Assembly: GCA_944322575.1 (NCBI GenBank)
Contig: CALUPK010000005.1
Location: forward strand, 1 to 64,000
From: an uncultured Bacteroidales bacterium
GTDB lineage: Bacteria > Bacteroidota > Bacteroidia > Bacteroidales > UBA932
Direction: 5' to 3'
Length of the DNA: 64,000 nt
The notes under the pieces were generated by a model, which saw only the letters and a list, made by a program, of their open reading frames with translations, was not told where the DNA came from and did not search any database. Shown in pieces: positions 1-10,019 of this stretch (the stretch's first letter is position 1; each line of letters starts with the position of its first letter). The position numbers and the translations under genes are program-made.

Positions 1-117
1 ATAGAGGGGGATGTAAGCAGCTTCTACGCCGACCCTGAGACAGGACTGATATACATTAACGACCGGGATGAGGAGCTCATACGGATTTACGACCTCTCCG
101 AATGGCTGCGCAGTTGA
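1..117 (+). CDS. C-terminal end of a protein, possibly a 6-bladed beta-propeller lipoprotein (partial)
   Basis: Frame 1 is open from the window edge to a TGA at 115-117 and encodes the last 38 residues of a protein that starts outside the window. The segment holds a repeat-like pair of strands, LIYINDRD and LIRIYDLSEWL, which resembles the last blade of the beta-propeller lipoproteins common in Bacteroidales. Two such lipoproteins are complete at 20.3-22.6 kb. The match rests on a short stretch, so the family is tentative. It is followed by a promoter for the next operon and is probably not part of it. Confidence 0.5.
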   Translation: MEGDVSSFYADPETGLIYINDRDEELIRIYDLSEWLRS

Positions 118-128
118 GACAATATTAA

Positions 129-160
129 TTTGCTTTTAAAAAATATTTAGTTTAACTTTG
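129..160 (+). promoter_or_regulatory. Promoter of the efflux operon
   Basis: TTTG at 129-132, a 20-bp spacer and TAACTTTG at 153-160 match the Bacteroidota -33/-7 promoter. The tolC-type ATG at 187 lies 26 nt past the -7 box, leaving a leader of about 20 nt. No Shine-Dalgarno sequence is seen. Confidence 0.75.
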
Positions 161-186
161 AAAGGTTTTAACTTATATCTGACCTT

Positions 187-1722
187 ATGAATAGATTCCG
201 GACATACTTCCTGGCCTGCGCCGTATGCCTGAGCTGTCTGTCAGTTCCAGCGCTGAGCGCTCAGGAGGATTCCCTGAATACTGCTGCCGGACAGGAGACA
301 CCTAAACATTGGGAGTTTACATTAGAAGACGTTATAATACTGGCCCAAAGCAAATCACTGTCTGCACTTGTAGCCAAATATTACTTTATCAGCAGCTACT
401 GGCAGTACCGCTCATACAAGGCGCAGTTCCTGCCGTCTCTCAACTTAGGTGCGGAACTCGGACAGTACAACCGCTCCATCGTTGCCCTGCAGGATGCCGA
501 GACCGGCGAGACTCATTACGTTCAGAACGACAACATGAACAACTCCCTGCAGCTGTCCATAGACCAGAATATCCCGTTCACCGGCGGTACCATATCCCTC
601 AATACCTATCTCAACCGCTTCGATCAGTTCTCCCCTTACGGAGCCATGACCTACAACTCCAACCCCGTCAACATCGCATACTATCAGCCTATCTTTCAAT
701 ACAACCGTCTCAAATGGGAAAAGAAGACCGAGCCAAAACGGTATGAGATGTCCAAGCGTACATACCTCGAGAACATGGAAAATATCGCTGTGACAGCTAC
801 AGAATACTTTTTTAATGTGCTGCGCAACCAGAAGAGCCTGGAGATGGCCCGTAGCCGCTATGAGAGCACCCGGCAACTGCATGCCATAGCTCAGGAAAGA
901 TTCAACATAGGAACCTACACCAAGGACGAGCTTCTGCAGATGGAGCTCCAGCTGCTCAATGCCGACATAGCTGTTGCCAGCGCCGAAGTCGGACTAAGGC
1001 AGGCTATGCTCAGCCTGAGGTCCTATCTCGGTCTGACAGATGACATGGATATTACACTCCTGACCCCTACGCATCACTCCGATATAGTCATAGATGAGGA
1101 AGACGCTGTAACACGCAGCCTGCAGAACACCTCCTTCAGCCTCAACAATGAGATAAGCCTCATAGAAGCCGAGGCTGCTATCGCTCAAGCCAAGGCCGAA
1201 CGCGGATTCAACGCCACACTCACTGCACAGTTCGGTCTGACCCAGACTGGAAATGATTTCGTGTCATCCTACCGCAACCCTATCGACCAGGAAATCGTAG
1301 GCCTGAGTCTCAGCGTCCCTATAGTGGACTGGGGTCTCGGCAAAGGTAAGGTACAGATGGCCAAAGCTCAGCAGGAAATCATACTCACCCAGGTAGAGCA
1401 GGAAATCATGGACCGCCGTCAGGACATCTATATCCGCGTAGTCCAGTTCAATGCTCAGGCAAAGCAGTGTGATGTGTCTCAGAAAGCCGACGGTATTGCC
1501 GCCGAGCGGTTCGAGCTGGCCCTGCAGCGCTTCCGCAACGGCACCATCAGCATCCTGGACATCAACACCGCCCAGAACGAGAGGGATGAGGCCACCTCCC
1601 AGTACATCGAGGAACTGGCAAATTACTGGAGCTATTACTACAACCTGCGCAAGGACACCCTGTACGACTACATCTACGATGAGGACTTAGACGCAGAGTT
1701 TGACAAGATAATCGACAACTGA
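187..1722 (+). CDS. TolC-family outer membrane efflux protein
   Basis: A 511-residue protein with a Sec signal peptide (hydrophobic core at residues 7-20, cleavage near ALSA-Q, residue 25). Long alpha-helical stretches rich in Ala, Gln and Glu, with two internally similar halves, are those of the outer membrane efflux protein (OEP) family. These form trimeric channels through the outer membrane and a helical tunnel across the periplasm. The length is usual for the family. It is first in a four-gene operon with an adaptor (18 nt downstream) and two RND permeases, so it should be the exit duct of that pump. The substrate cannot be told from sequence. Confidence 0.93.
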   Translation: MNRFRTYFLACAVCLSCLSVPALSAQEDSLNTAAGQETPKHWEFTLEDVIILAQSKSLSALVAKYYFISSYWQYRSYKAQFLPSLNLGAELGQYNRSIVALQDAETGETHYVQNDNMNNSLQLSIDQNIPFTGGTISLNTYLNRFDQFSPYGAMTYNSNPVNIAYYQPIFQYNRLKWEKKTEPKRYEMSKRTYLENMENIAVTATEYFFNVLRNQKSLEMARSRYESTRQLHAIAQERFNIGTYTKDELLQMELQLLNADIAVASAEVGLRQAMLSLRSYLGLTDDMDITLLTPTHHSDIVIDEEDAVTRSLQNTSFSLNNEISLIEAEAAIAQAKAERGFNATLTAQFGLTQTGNDFVSSYRNPIDQEIVGLSLSVPIVDWGLGKGKVQMAKAQQEIILTQVEQEIMDRRQDIYIRVVQFNAQAKQCDVSQKADGIAAERFELALQRFRNGTISILDINTAQNERDEATSQYIEELANYWSYYYNLRKDTLYDYIYDEDLDAEFDKIIDN

Positions 1723-1740
1723 TAATACCGGATACACACA

Positions 1741-2817
1741 ATGAAGAAACTTTTCATACTGCCGCTCATCGTGCTGACAGCCGCCTGCGGCCAGAACAAG
1801 GAAGTGGAGGAGGATACACTTACCCGCCTTTCGCAGGCCGTGGAGGCCAACTACGTGGATACGATGACTCTACGTCTGACCGATTTCAGGCGTCAGACCA
1901 TAAGCAACGGCAAATTAGTGGCCGCCCGCAAGAGCGCCCTGCGCTTCAACACCTCCGGCACCATATCGGAAGTACGTTTCACCAACGGACAGAGTGTCCG
2001 CAAGGGCGAGCTGATAGCCTGCTTAGACCCCGAGACGGCGGCGATAGCCCTCTCCCAGGCCGAGAACGCCATGCGTAAGGCTGAGATAGACCTCAACGAT
2101 GTGCTCATCGGATTCGGATACGGAGATGCCGACACCTCCGACGTTCCCGCCGCCACGATGGCCATAGCTAAGACCCGTTCGGGCTACGCCGACGCGGAAC
2201 AGAATTACCGCAGGGCCCTGTACGACTACGAGGGCACCAAGATTACGGCTCCCTTCGACGGCAAGATCGCCAGCATCAAGGGCCGTGTCTACGAGAGCGT
2301 CCCCTCGGAGAGCTTCTGCTATGTGATAGACGACAGCCGATTCGACGTCAGTTTCCCCCTGCTTGAGTCGGAGATACCGTCGGTAAGGACCGGCATGGAA
2401 GTCAAGATATCCCCCTTCAACAATCCGGAGAAGACCTACGCCGGACGCATTACGGCCGTGAATCCCATGGTGGATGAAAAGGGCCAGATAGAGATTACCG
2501 CCTCCGTCAGCAACTCAGACGGAGACATGATGGACGGAATGAACGTCAGGGTCCTGGTAGAGGAGCTCATACCGCAGCAACAGGTAGTGCCCAAAAGCGC
2601 TGTCGTCATGCGTGACAACCAGGAAGTGCTCTTCGTCTACCAGCCCGCTGACAGCACCGCCCGCTGGGTCTATGTCGACATCCTCATGTCCAACAGCGAC
2701 AGCCACGTAGTAAGGGTCAACCAGGAGCGTAACGCCGAGCTCAGCCTCGGAGACATCATCATCACCTCAGGCAACCTCAACCTCGCCCACGAATCTAAAG
2801 TAATCGCAAGACAATGA
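1741..2817 (+). CDS. RND efflux periplasmic adaptor (HlyD/MFP family lipoprotein)
   Basis: A 358-residue membrane-fusion protein. The start gives a lipoprotein signal with lipobox LTAAC (Cys16), so the mature protein is probably anchored in the inner membrane facing the periplasm. A first lipoyl-like half (about 70-97, with SGTISEVRFTNGQSVRKGE) is followed by an alpha hairpin (about 100-160) and the second half at TAPFDGKI (about 168-180). A beta-barrel domain comes next. This is the standard adaptor plan. The stop overlaps the next ATG by 4 nt (ATGA), so it is translationally coupled to the first RND permease. Confidence 0.93.
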   Translation: MKKLFILPLIVLTAACGQNKEVEEDTLTRLSQAVEANYVDTMTLRLTDFRRQTISNGKLVAARKSALRFNTSGTISEVRFTNGQSVRKGELIACLDPETAAIALSQAENAMRKAEIDLNDVLIGFGYGDADTSDVPAATMAIAKTRSGYADAEQNYRRALYDYEGTKITAPFDGKIASIKGRVYESVPSESFCYVIDDSRFDVSFPLLESEIPSVRTGMEVKISPFNNPEKTYAGRITAVNPMVDEKGQIEITASVSNSDGDMMDGMNVRVLVEELIPQQQVVPKSAVVMRDNQEVLFVYQPADSTARWVYVDILMSNSDSHVVRVNQERNAELSLGDIIITSGNLNLAHESKVIARQ

Positions 2818-5800
2818 TCAGGAAACTGATAAAACGCCCTGTCGCCGTATCGATGGTCCTCTTCGCCGTGGCCGTCTTAGGAGCAGTGTCCATCAAGCTG
2901 ATCCCGGTCTCGCTCATGCCCGATGTGGACATCCCGCAGATCACCGTGCAGGTCAAGGTGGAAGGCAGCTCGGCCAGGGAGATAGACCAGTACCTGCAGA
3001 GCCTGCGGCGCGAGCTGATGCAGATACCCTCCCTGACCGACATCAGGTCCCAGTCGGAGAGCGGCGTGGGCATCATCCGCCTGTCGTTCGAGTACGGCAC
3101 CGACATCGACTTCACATTCGTGGATGTCAACGAGAGGATTGACCGGTCCCTGTCATCCCTGCCGGACGGTACGGAAAGACCGAAGGCCATCAAGTCCAGC
3201 GCGACCGACATCCCTGCCTTCTTCGTCAACATGACGGTCGATGACAGCTCCCGCGTCATGGAGATGAGCCGCCTGGCCGCCAACGTCATATCCAAACGCA
3301 TCGAGCAGATACCGGAGGTAGCCATGGTTGACCTCAGCGGCCTGGTCTTCCCCGAGCTGCTGATTATCCCGGACAATGAGAAGCTCACCGCCATCGGAGC
3401 GACCCCCGCCATGCTGGCCAATGCCATAGAAAGCAACAACATCCAGCTCGGCAACATCTCCATCCGGGACGGGCAGTACCACTGGAACGTGAGGTTCCAG
3501 TCTGAACTCACATCCAAGGAGGACATCGAAAAGATAAGGATCAATATAGGCGGCCGCATCTACCTCTTCGAGGAACTGGCCGACATCATCGAACAGCCGG
3601 GAGCCGACAACTGTCTCATCCGCTCTGACGGGGACAGGGCTGTCAGCATGGCCATCATCAAGCAGAGCGACGCGAGGATGAACACCCTCCGCGAGGCCCT
3701 GTATGACAGGATCGAGCGCTTCGAGAAAGACTACCCCGGAGTGCAGTTCACCATCACCCGCGACCAGACCGAGCTGCTGCGCTACACCATAGAGAACCTC
3801 GAGCAGAACCTCATCGCCGGCATCATCCTCGCCAGCATCGTCATCCTGCTCTTCATGCGCAACTTCCGCTTCTCCCTGCTGATCATCCCCACCATCATAG
3901 TATCCCTGCTGACCTCGATGCTCGCCCTCTACCTGATAGGCATAAGCATCAACATCATCTCCCTGGCCGGCCTCATCCTGAGCGTCGGAATGATGGTGGA
4001 CAACTCTATTATCGTCATAGACAACATCACCCAGCGGTGGGAGAGGGGCGACACCCTCGAAGACGCCGTGGCCATAGGCTCCGGGGAGGTATTTGCCCCG
4101 ATGCTCAGCTCCATCCTCACCAACTGCGCCGTATTCGTACCCTTAGTGTTCCTCAGCGGCATAGCCGGAGAGATATTCTTCGACCAGGCGGTGGCCATCA
4201 CTGTGGGTCTGTTCGCGTCCCTGCTGTTCGCCGTGCTGGTGGTGCCTGTCTACTACTATGCCCTCTACCGCAAGAGAGGCATGAAGATGGACAACAAGTA
4301 TCTTTCCCGCATCGCCAAATACATTGAACTGGGTCCCGCATACGAAAAGGCCCTCAAATGGACATTCCGCCATGCCGGGATAGTGATGACCCTGATGATA
4401 GTATCCATCCCCCTCTCCGGAATACTCTTCATGGTATTGGACAAGAGCACCTTTCCCCCTGTGACCAAGAGCGACATCATCCTCAATATCGACTGGAACA
4501 GCCCCCTGACCATAGAGGAGAACGACCTCCGCAGCCGTAACTTAGTCACTGCCCTCAGGCCCCATACCGCCCAGAGCACCCAGATGTCCGGAACCCAGCA
4601 GTTCCTCATGCCCCACACCCGCGACATGAGCAAGAGCGAGGCCCAGATCTACCTGATGGCCCGCACTCCAGCCGGGCTGGACAGCATCATCAGTGAGACT
4701 GCAGAATACATGAAGACCCAGCACCCTACGGCCGCATTCAGCTTCTCGGACGCCGGCAACCTCTTCACCCTCATGTTCTCCGATGATGCCTCCAAGCTCA
4801 CCGTGCAGATAAGCGGACGCGACGGCAAGACCCCCGAGCCGGACAAGCTCAACACCATCATCGATGAGATATGCGAAGCCGTACCGGGAGTCGACCACTC
4901 CCCCATCCGCTGGCAGGAACAGGTCATGCTGACCGTCGACGTGGAGAAAATGGCCCTGTACAACATCTCCTACTCGGAAGTCATGAGCACACTGCGCAAA
5001 TTTACCCGCGAGGACCATATATTCTCGATTGCCACCGGAGACTATTCCATCCCCGTAGTCATGGGCGACAGCCACAGCTCCTCCCACCTGCTTTCCGGCA
5101 GCGTGCGCAACCGTGACGGGGCCGACATTCCCCTGAGCAACTTCATCACCGAGAGCCGCAGCCGCGACCTGAAGACCATCGTCTCGGGCATGTCCGGCAA
5201 CTTCTACCCCTTAGAGCTGGACATCCCCGACGACATCGTGCCGGAGGTCATGGAAGCCTCACGGGAACTGTCCGTAGAAGACGGCACCTTCGATGTGGCG
5301 TTCAGCGGTTCCTACTTCTCCAGTAGGGAGACCATAAACGAGCTGATACTCATAGCGATAGTATCCATACTCCTGCTGTATTTCATCTTAGCGGCACAGT
5401 TCGAGTCCCTTATCCAGCCCATGATCATCCTCTCGGAGATAGTGGTGGACATCTTCGGCGCCCTGCTGCTGCTCTGGATCTGCGGAGCCGGCATCAACGC
5501 CATGTCCATGATCGGAATTGTCGTCATGAGCGGTATCGTCATCAACGACTCCATCCTCAAGGTGGATACCATCAACCGACTGCGCAAGGAGAACGGCTAC
5601 AGCCTGCTGCGGGCCATCATGACCGGAGGCTCCCGCAGGCTCAACCCCATCCTCATGACCACCCTGACCACCGTGCTGGCCATGGTGCCCTTCCTCACCA
5701 AGGGCGACATGGGCTCCGACCTGCAGTTCCCTCTGTCAATAGTGATGATCGGAGGTATGATGGTCGGCCTCATCGTCAGCATATTCGGCATACCGCTGAT

Positions 5801-5846
5801 ATATTATTTCATCTATAGGAAATCCGATAAGGCCCGCAGGAAATGA
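2814..5846 (+). CDS. RND efflux permease, AcrB/HAE-1-like (first of a pair)
   Basis: A 1010-residue inner-membrane proton-driven transporter of the resistance-nodulation-division superfamily. It shows the family plan: TM1 at the N-terminus (ends near PVSLMPDVDIPQ), a large periplasmic loop, TM2-6 around residues 330-480, a second large loop, then TM7-12. The TM4 proton-relay motif reads GMMVDN, with Asp396 in the key position. ATGA overlaps couple it to the adaptor upstream and to a second, diverged RND permease downstream. Two permeases after one adaptor recall heteromeric pumps such as MdtBC; whether these two form mixed trimers is inference. Confidence 0.94.
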   Translation: MIRKLIKRPVAVSMVLFAVAVLGAVSIKLIPVSLMPDVDIPQITVQVKVEGSSAREIDQYLQSLRRELMQIPSLTDIRSQSESGVGIIRLSFEYGTDIDFTFVDVNERIDRSLSSLPDGTERPKAIKSSATDIPAFFVNMTVDDSSRVMEMSRLAANVISKRIEQIPEVAMVDLSGLVFPELLIIPDNEKLTAIGATPAMLANAIESNNIQLGNISIRDGQYHWNVRFQSELTSKEDIEKIRINIGGRIYLFEELADIIEQPGADNCLIRSDGDRAVSMAIIKQSDARMNTLREALYDRIERFEKDYPGVQFTITRDQTELLRYTIENLEQNLIAGIILASIVILLFMRNFRFSLLIIPTIIVSLLTSMLALYLIGISINIISLAGLILSVGMMVDNSIIVIDNITQRWERGDTLEDAVAIGSGEVFAPMLSSILTNCAVFVPLVFLSGIAGEIFFDQAVAITVGLFASLLFAVLVVPVYYYALYRKRGMKMDNKYLSRIAKYIELGPAYEKALKWTFRHAGIVMTLMIVSIPLSGILFMVLDKSTFPPVTKSDIILNIDWNSPLTIEENDLRSRNLVTALRPHTAQSTQMSGTQQFLMPHTRDMSKSEAQIYLMARTPAGLDSIISETAEYMKTQHPTAAFSFSDAGNLFTLMFSDDASKLTVQISGRDGKTPEPDKLNTIIDEICEAVPGVDHSPIRWQEQVMLTVDVEKMALYNISYSEVMSTLRKFTREDHIFSIATGDYSIPVVMGDSHSSSHLLSGSVRNRDGADIPLSNFITESRSRDLKTIVSGMSGNFYPLELDIPDDIVPEVMEASRELSVEDGTFDVAFSGSYFSSRETINELILIAIVSILLLYFILAAQFESLIQPMIILSEIVVDIFGALLLLWICGAGINAMSMIGIVVMSGIVINDSILKVDTINRLRKENGYSLLRAIMTGGSRRLNPILMTTLTTVLAMVPFLTKGDMGSDLQFPLSIVMIGGMMVGLIVSIFGIPLIYYFIYRKSDKARRK

Positions 5847-8800
5847 AAGGAGTCAAGATACCGTCATTCTCAGTCCTGCTGATATTCGCGGTGCTCATCA
5901 CCGTGGGTGTCGCGCTCATACCCTCGCTCAACCTGCAGTACATGCCGAGGGAAAAGAAGCAGACCCTGTCGATATACTACTACTGGCAGAATGCCTCAGC
6001 AAGGGTCATCGAGAGTGAGGTGACTTCCAAAATCGAAGGATACATCTCTTCCATCAAGGGCATCGAGGACATAGCGTCCCTCAGCCGCAAGGGCAGCGGA
6101 ACCATCACCCTGTACCTCAAGAAAAATGCCGATATCGACGCCGTCCGCTTCGAGGTATCCTCGGCCATACGGTCCATGCACGACAAGCTGCCGGAGGAAG
6201 TGACCTATCCGGAGCTGTCCGTAGCCGCATCAGGTACAGAGGTCGACCCCGTGCTGATGTACACCATCAACGCAGACCTTCCCACCAACCGTATCGAGCA
6301 GTATGTCAACGACCACATACTCAGGGATCTGGCCCTGATAGACGGAGTGCAGTCCGTAGAACTGTCGGGAGCATCCCCCAACTACACTGAGATATCCCTG
6401 AGCACCGAGAAGATGAAGATGGCCGGCATCACTTCCTCCGACGTCTACTCCGCTGTCAGCAGCTATCTCGGCGGCACCGCCATCATCGGCAGCGCCTCCT
6501 CCTACGACAAGTCAGAGGAGCCGGATATCATCCTGCGCAATGCTCCGATGGAGATGGAATATCTGCCTGTGGGCAACATTGGGGGACGTATCATAAGGCT
6601 CATGGACGTAGCCTCCGTGAGGACCTTAGAGAAGCAGCCCAGCTCCTACAGCCGCATCAACGGCCTCAACACCATCAACCTGAGCATCTATCCCGAGGAA
6701 TCCGTCAACACCATCAAGCTCTGCGCCAGCGTCATCGAGACCATGGACCGGCTCGAGGCCAGCTTCCCCGAGTCCTTCTCGGCCCTGAAGACCTACGATG
6801 TATCAGAGGATATCCAGAAAGAGGTGGACAAGTTAGTAAGAAGGTCCCTGCTGTGTCTGGTGATACTGCTGGTGTTCATCTTCCTGACCACCTTCAGTCC
6901 CAGATATACCCTGCTGATAGGCATTACCTTAGCTGTCAACATCATCGTCGCATTCATATTCTACGTCCTGCTGGACATAGACATCCATATCTACTCCTTA
7001 GCCGGCATATCGATATCGCTGAGCATCATCATCGACAACTCGATCATCATGGTCTCGCACTACTCCTACTACCACGACAGGAAAGTGTTCTTAGCCATAC
7101 TTGCCGCCCTGCTGACCACTATCGGCTCACTCGCCGTAATCTTCTTCCTGCCCGAGGAGCAGAAACAGATACTGTCCGATTTCTCGGCTGTAATCATCAT
7201 CAACCTCAGCGTCTCGATGATAGTGGCCCTCTTCTTCGTACCGGCCCTGCTGGACTACCTGCCGGTCAAGTCGGAGAGCATATCATTCTCCGTCAAGAGG
7301 CGCAGGAAGATAGTGCGCTTCTCCCAGAAGTACGAGAAATTCATCTATTACACCAAGCGGTTCAACTGGGCCGTCATCCTCTTCTTCCTCTTAGCCTTCG
7401 GCGGCTCGTTCATGCTCTTCCGCAAGAGCTTAGACGGTTTCGCCTCGATGTTCCGCCAGCCCGAGAGACCCACCCTGTCCATCAGCGCCGGACTGCCGGA
7501 AGGCTGTACAGTCCAGCAGCTCAACGAGATCATGGTCTATATGGAGAATTTCCTTTCCGGCTTCGACGAGATCAAGCTGTTCAGGACCCGCATCAGCTCC
7601 TACAGTTCGGGCAACATCACCGTAGAATTTACCGAAGAGGCCTTAGAGACCTCCTTCCCCTCCATCCTCAAGCAGCAGGTCATCCGCAAGGCCAATGACT
7701 ACGGCGGGGCCAACTGGCAGGTTTACGGAGTGGATGACCAGAATTTCAGCAACTACGTGGGAGGCAGCATGTGGCGCAGCGGCGACATCGAGATGACCGG
7801 ATACAACTACGACCTGCTGTACCGCTACTGCGAGGACTTAGTCGCACGGCTCTCATCCAACCCCCGCGTCTCCGACCTGAGCATCGAGGGCAACACCAGC
7901 TCCATGGTCACCCGCGAGTACCTCATCTCCTACGACCATGACCGTATGTCCCTCTACAACATCAGCCCCTACTCCACATTCAGCACCCTCTCCGAGAGAC
8001 TTTTCTCCAACCCTGCCGGCTCATACGTAGACGATGACGGCACCCTGATGGAAGTGAGAATAGTCTCCGACGACGCCGACAACTTCGACGTATGGCACCT
8101 GCAGAACGAGTACATCAGGATAGACAGCACCGACATCCGCTTCGCTGAGATAGGCTCGATAGACAGCCGCAACTCCGGCAACAACATCTACCGCGCCAAC
8201 CAGGAGTACATCCTCCACGTCAGGTACAACTTCATCGGCTCCTCCAAGTTAGAGGACCGCCTCATGGAAAGCGAGATAGAGCGGCTCAACTCCGAGGTGC
8301 TGCCCATCGGCTTCAAAGCCTCCTCACCTCAGTACGACTGGATGCAGAAAGCCAAGAAACAGTGGATACTGCTCATACTCATCACCGCCATCATCTACAT
8401 GATCTGCGCCATACTCTTCGAGTCCCTGCTGCAGCCCTTAGCCATCATATCCCTGATACCGGTATCATTCATAGGAATCTTCTTAGTATTCCGCCTCACG
8501 GAGACGACCTTTGACCAGGGAGGCTTCGCGTCCATGATCATGCTTGCGGGTATCGTGGTCAACGCCGGCATCTACATCGTCAACGAGTACAACCGCATGC
8601 CGGCCCACCGCCGCAGTTTCGTGCGGGCCTACAACCACAAGATCATCCCGATATCGCTGACCATCCTCTCCACTGTGCTGGGTCTCGCGCCCTTCCTCAT
8701 CGACGGCAAGGAAGAGGTATTCTGGTTTGCATTTGCCATCGGCACCATGGGCGGCATGCTCTTCTCGTACGCCGCTCTCATCGTGCTGCTGCCGATGATC

Positions 8801-8938
8801 ATGCCCGGGAAAGCCGTTATTCCACCCGGCTGCGGTGGAAATGGGGAGCCGCGTAGAAAACGAAGCCGAGCAGGGAAACGAGGCTTAGGAAAGCTCCTGT
8901 CAGGTAGGCGTAGGAGAAAGACAGACGCTCCCCTATAA
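5843..8938 (+). CDS. RND efflux permease, second of the pair, with an unusual basic tail
   Basis: A 1031-residue RND-superfamily permease, diverged from its upstream neighbour but with the same plan: N-terminal TM, two periplasmic loops, two TM bundles, and the TM4 Asp in IIIDNSIIM (Asp398). It is coupled to the first permease by an ATGA overlap. The last TM ends near LLPMIMPG. The remaining ~40 residues are Arg/Gly-rich (for example RRKRSRAGKRG) and lie antisense to the end of the convergent MFS gene at 8817-10019. That tail looks like read-through of antisense sequence rather than a conserved domain. Function of the core as a permease is well supported. Confidence 0.92.
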   Translation: MKGVKIPSFSVLLIFAVLITVGVALIPSLNLQYMPREKKQTLSIYYYWQNASARVIESEVTSKIEGYISSIKGIEDIASLSRKGSGTITLYLKKNADIDAVRFEVSSAIRSMHDKLPEEVTYPELSVAASGTEVDPVLMYTINADLPTNRIEQYVNDHILRDLALIDGVQSVELSGASPNYTEISLSTEKMKMAGITSSDVYSAVSSYLGGTAIIGSASSYDKSEEPDIILRNAPMEMEYLPVGNIGGRIIRLMDVASVRTLEKQPSSYSRINGLNTINLSIYPEESVNTIKLCASVIETMDRLEASFPESFSALKTYDVSEDIQKEVDKLVRRSLLCLVILLVFIFLTTFSPRYTLLIGITLAVNIIVAFIFYVLLDIDIHIYSLAGISISLSIIIDNSIIMVSHYSYYHDRKVFLAILAALLTTIGSLAVIFFLPEEQKQILSDFSAVIIINLSVSMIVALFFVPALLDYLPVKSESISFSVKRRRKIVRFSQKYEKFIYYTKRFNWAVILFFLLAFGGSFMLFRKSLDGFASMFRQPERPTLSISAGLPEGCTVQQLNEIMVYMENFLSGFDEIKLFRTRISSYSSGNITVEFTEEALETSFPSILKQQVIRKANDYGGANWQVYGVDDQNFSNYVGGSMWRSGDIEMTGYNYDLLYRYCEDLVARLSSNPRVSDLSIEGNTSSMVTREYLISYDHDRMSLYNISPYSTFSTLSERLFSNPAGSYVDDDGTLMEVRIVSDDADNFDVWHLQNEYIRIDSTDIRFAEIGSIDSRNSGNNIYRANQEYILHVRYNFIGSSKLEDRLMESEIERLNSEVLPIGFKASSPQYDWMQKAKKQWILLILITAIIYMICAILFESLLQPLAIISLIPVSFIGIFLVFRLTETTFDQGGFASMIMLAGIVVNAGIYIVNEYNRMPAHRRSFVRAYNHKIIPISLTILSTVLGLAPFLIDGKEEVFWFAFAIGTMGGMLFSYAALIVLLPMIMPGKAVIPPGCGGNGEPRRKRSRAGKRGLGKLLSGRRRRKTDAPL

Positions 8939-10019
8939 TTCCTCCTAATACCAGACCGATACCGATGCCTATGTCCCACGAGGTGAGATAGGTCGATGTC
9001 GCCGTACCGCGCTGGTCGTGCCGGCCGAGGTTGACGAACATGGTGTTGAAGGCCGGGAACATCGTACCGAAGCCGGCGCCGAGCACCAGTGCCGTGGTAT
9101 AGAGCATTATCTCCGCCGCCCTTATCGAATGGGGCGCCACCCTCTCGCACAGGAAGAGGCTCAGGAAGCACAGTATCACCGGATAGAACGCGATGTGTAT
9201 CACCTCCGTGATGTGACCGCGGTCCACCTGTTTGCCCGAGAACAGACGGGACACGGCCAGGCCGACGGCCATGCAGGTGAAGAACAGTCCCGTACCTCCT
9301 GTGATACCCATGTGCTTGGCGTACATCGCCACGTATGTCGTGGTCATGCCGTAGGGTATCGAGAGCAGCAGCAGGTCTATGCCTAAGGGGATGCCCTTGA
9401 GCAGTATGAAACGGTCTAAGGAGATGGCCGTGCGCGGAACCGGCTGCTTCTTAGGCGTTCTGATGCAGCAGGCGCAGATAAGGCCGGCCATACAGCAGCC
9501 CAGGGCGGTGATGAAGATGATGTCGAACGACACGTGGTCGTGCATGAACAGACCGGTCATCGGGCCGAGGGACATGGCGATGTTGTTGGCCAGTCCGTAG
9601 TAGCCCACGGCTTCCCCGCGCCGGGACGAGGGCGTGATGTCGATGACTATCGTGTTGCCCGCCACCGTCACGGTCCCGAACGAGAATCCGTGCACTATGC
9701 GCAGGACGATGAACATCAGCACCGTCCCGGTGACGATATAGCCTCCGAAAATCAGGGTAAATACCAGAAATGCCATCAGGTACAGCGGCTTGCGGGCAAA
9801 TGTATCCAGCAGGTAGCCCGAGAACGGACGGACGGCTAAAGCGGCCACCGTGTAGCAGGCGAGAATCGCTCCCACAGCCCCCTCGGTGACTCCGAACTCT
9901 TCAACTAAATAAAACGGGAAAACCGGCATCAGCAGATAGAAGCCGAAATACAGCAGGAAGTTCGCTGCGAGGATGAAGCAGTAGCCGGGAGAGACCAGCC
10001 TGTCCTTATGCGGTGTCAT
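8817..10019 (-). CDS. Major facilitator superfamily transporter
   Basis: A 400-residue protein with about 12 hydrophobic segments and an MFS-1 look. The N-terminal half has FYLVEEFGVTEGAVG after TM1 and the loop-2/3 region RPFSGYLLDTFARKPLY, equivalent to the MFS motif A (G-x3-D-x-x-R-R). It is likely an inner-membrane drug or sugar exporter; no substrate can be named. The start ATG overlaps the stop of the upstream YfhO-type gene by 4 nt, so the two form one minus-strand operon. Its last 122 nt overlap the convergent RND permease gene. Confidence 0.9.
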   Translation of the reverse strand: MTPHKDRLVSPGYCFILAANFLLYFGFYLLMPVFPFYLVEEFGVTEGAVGAILACYTVAALAVRPFSGYLLDTFARKPLYLMAFLVFTLIFGGYIVTGTVLMFIVLRIVHGFSFGTVTVAGNTIVIDITPSSRRGEAVGYYGLANNIAMSLGPMTGLFMHDHVSFDIIFITALGCCMAGLICACCIRTPKKQPVPRTAISLDRFILLKGIPLGIDLLLLSIPYGMTTTYVAMYAKHMGITGGTGLFFTCMAVGLAVSRLFSGKQVDRGHITEVIHIAFYPVILCFLSLFLCERVAPHSIRAAEIMLYTTALVLGAGFGTMFPAFNTMFVNLGRHDQRGTATSTYLTSWDIGIGIGLVLGGIIGERLSFSYAYLTGAFLSLVSLLGFVFYAAPHFHRSRVE

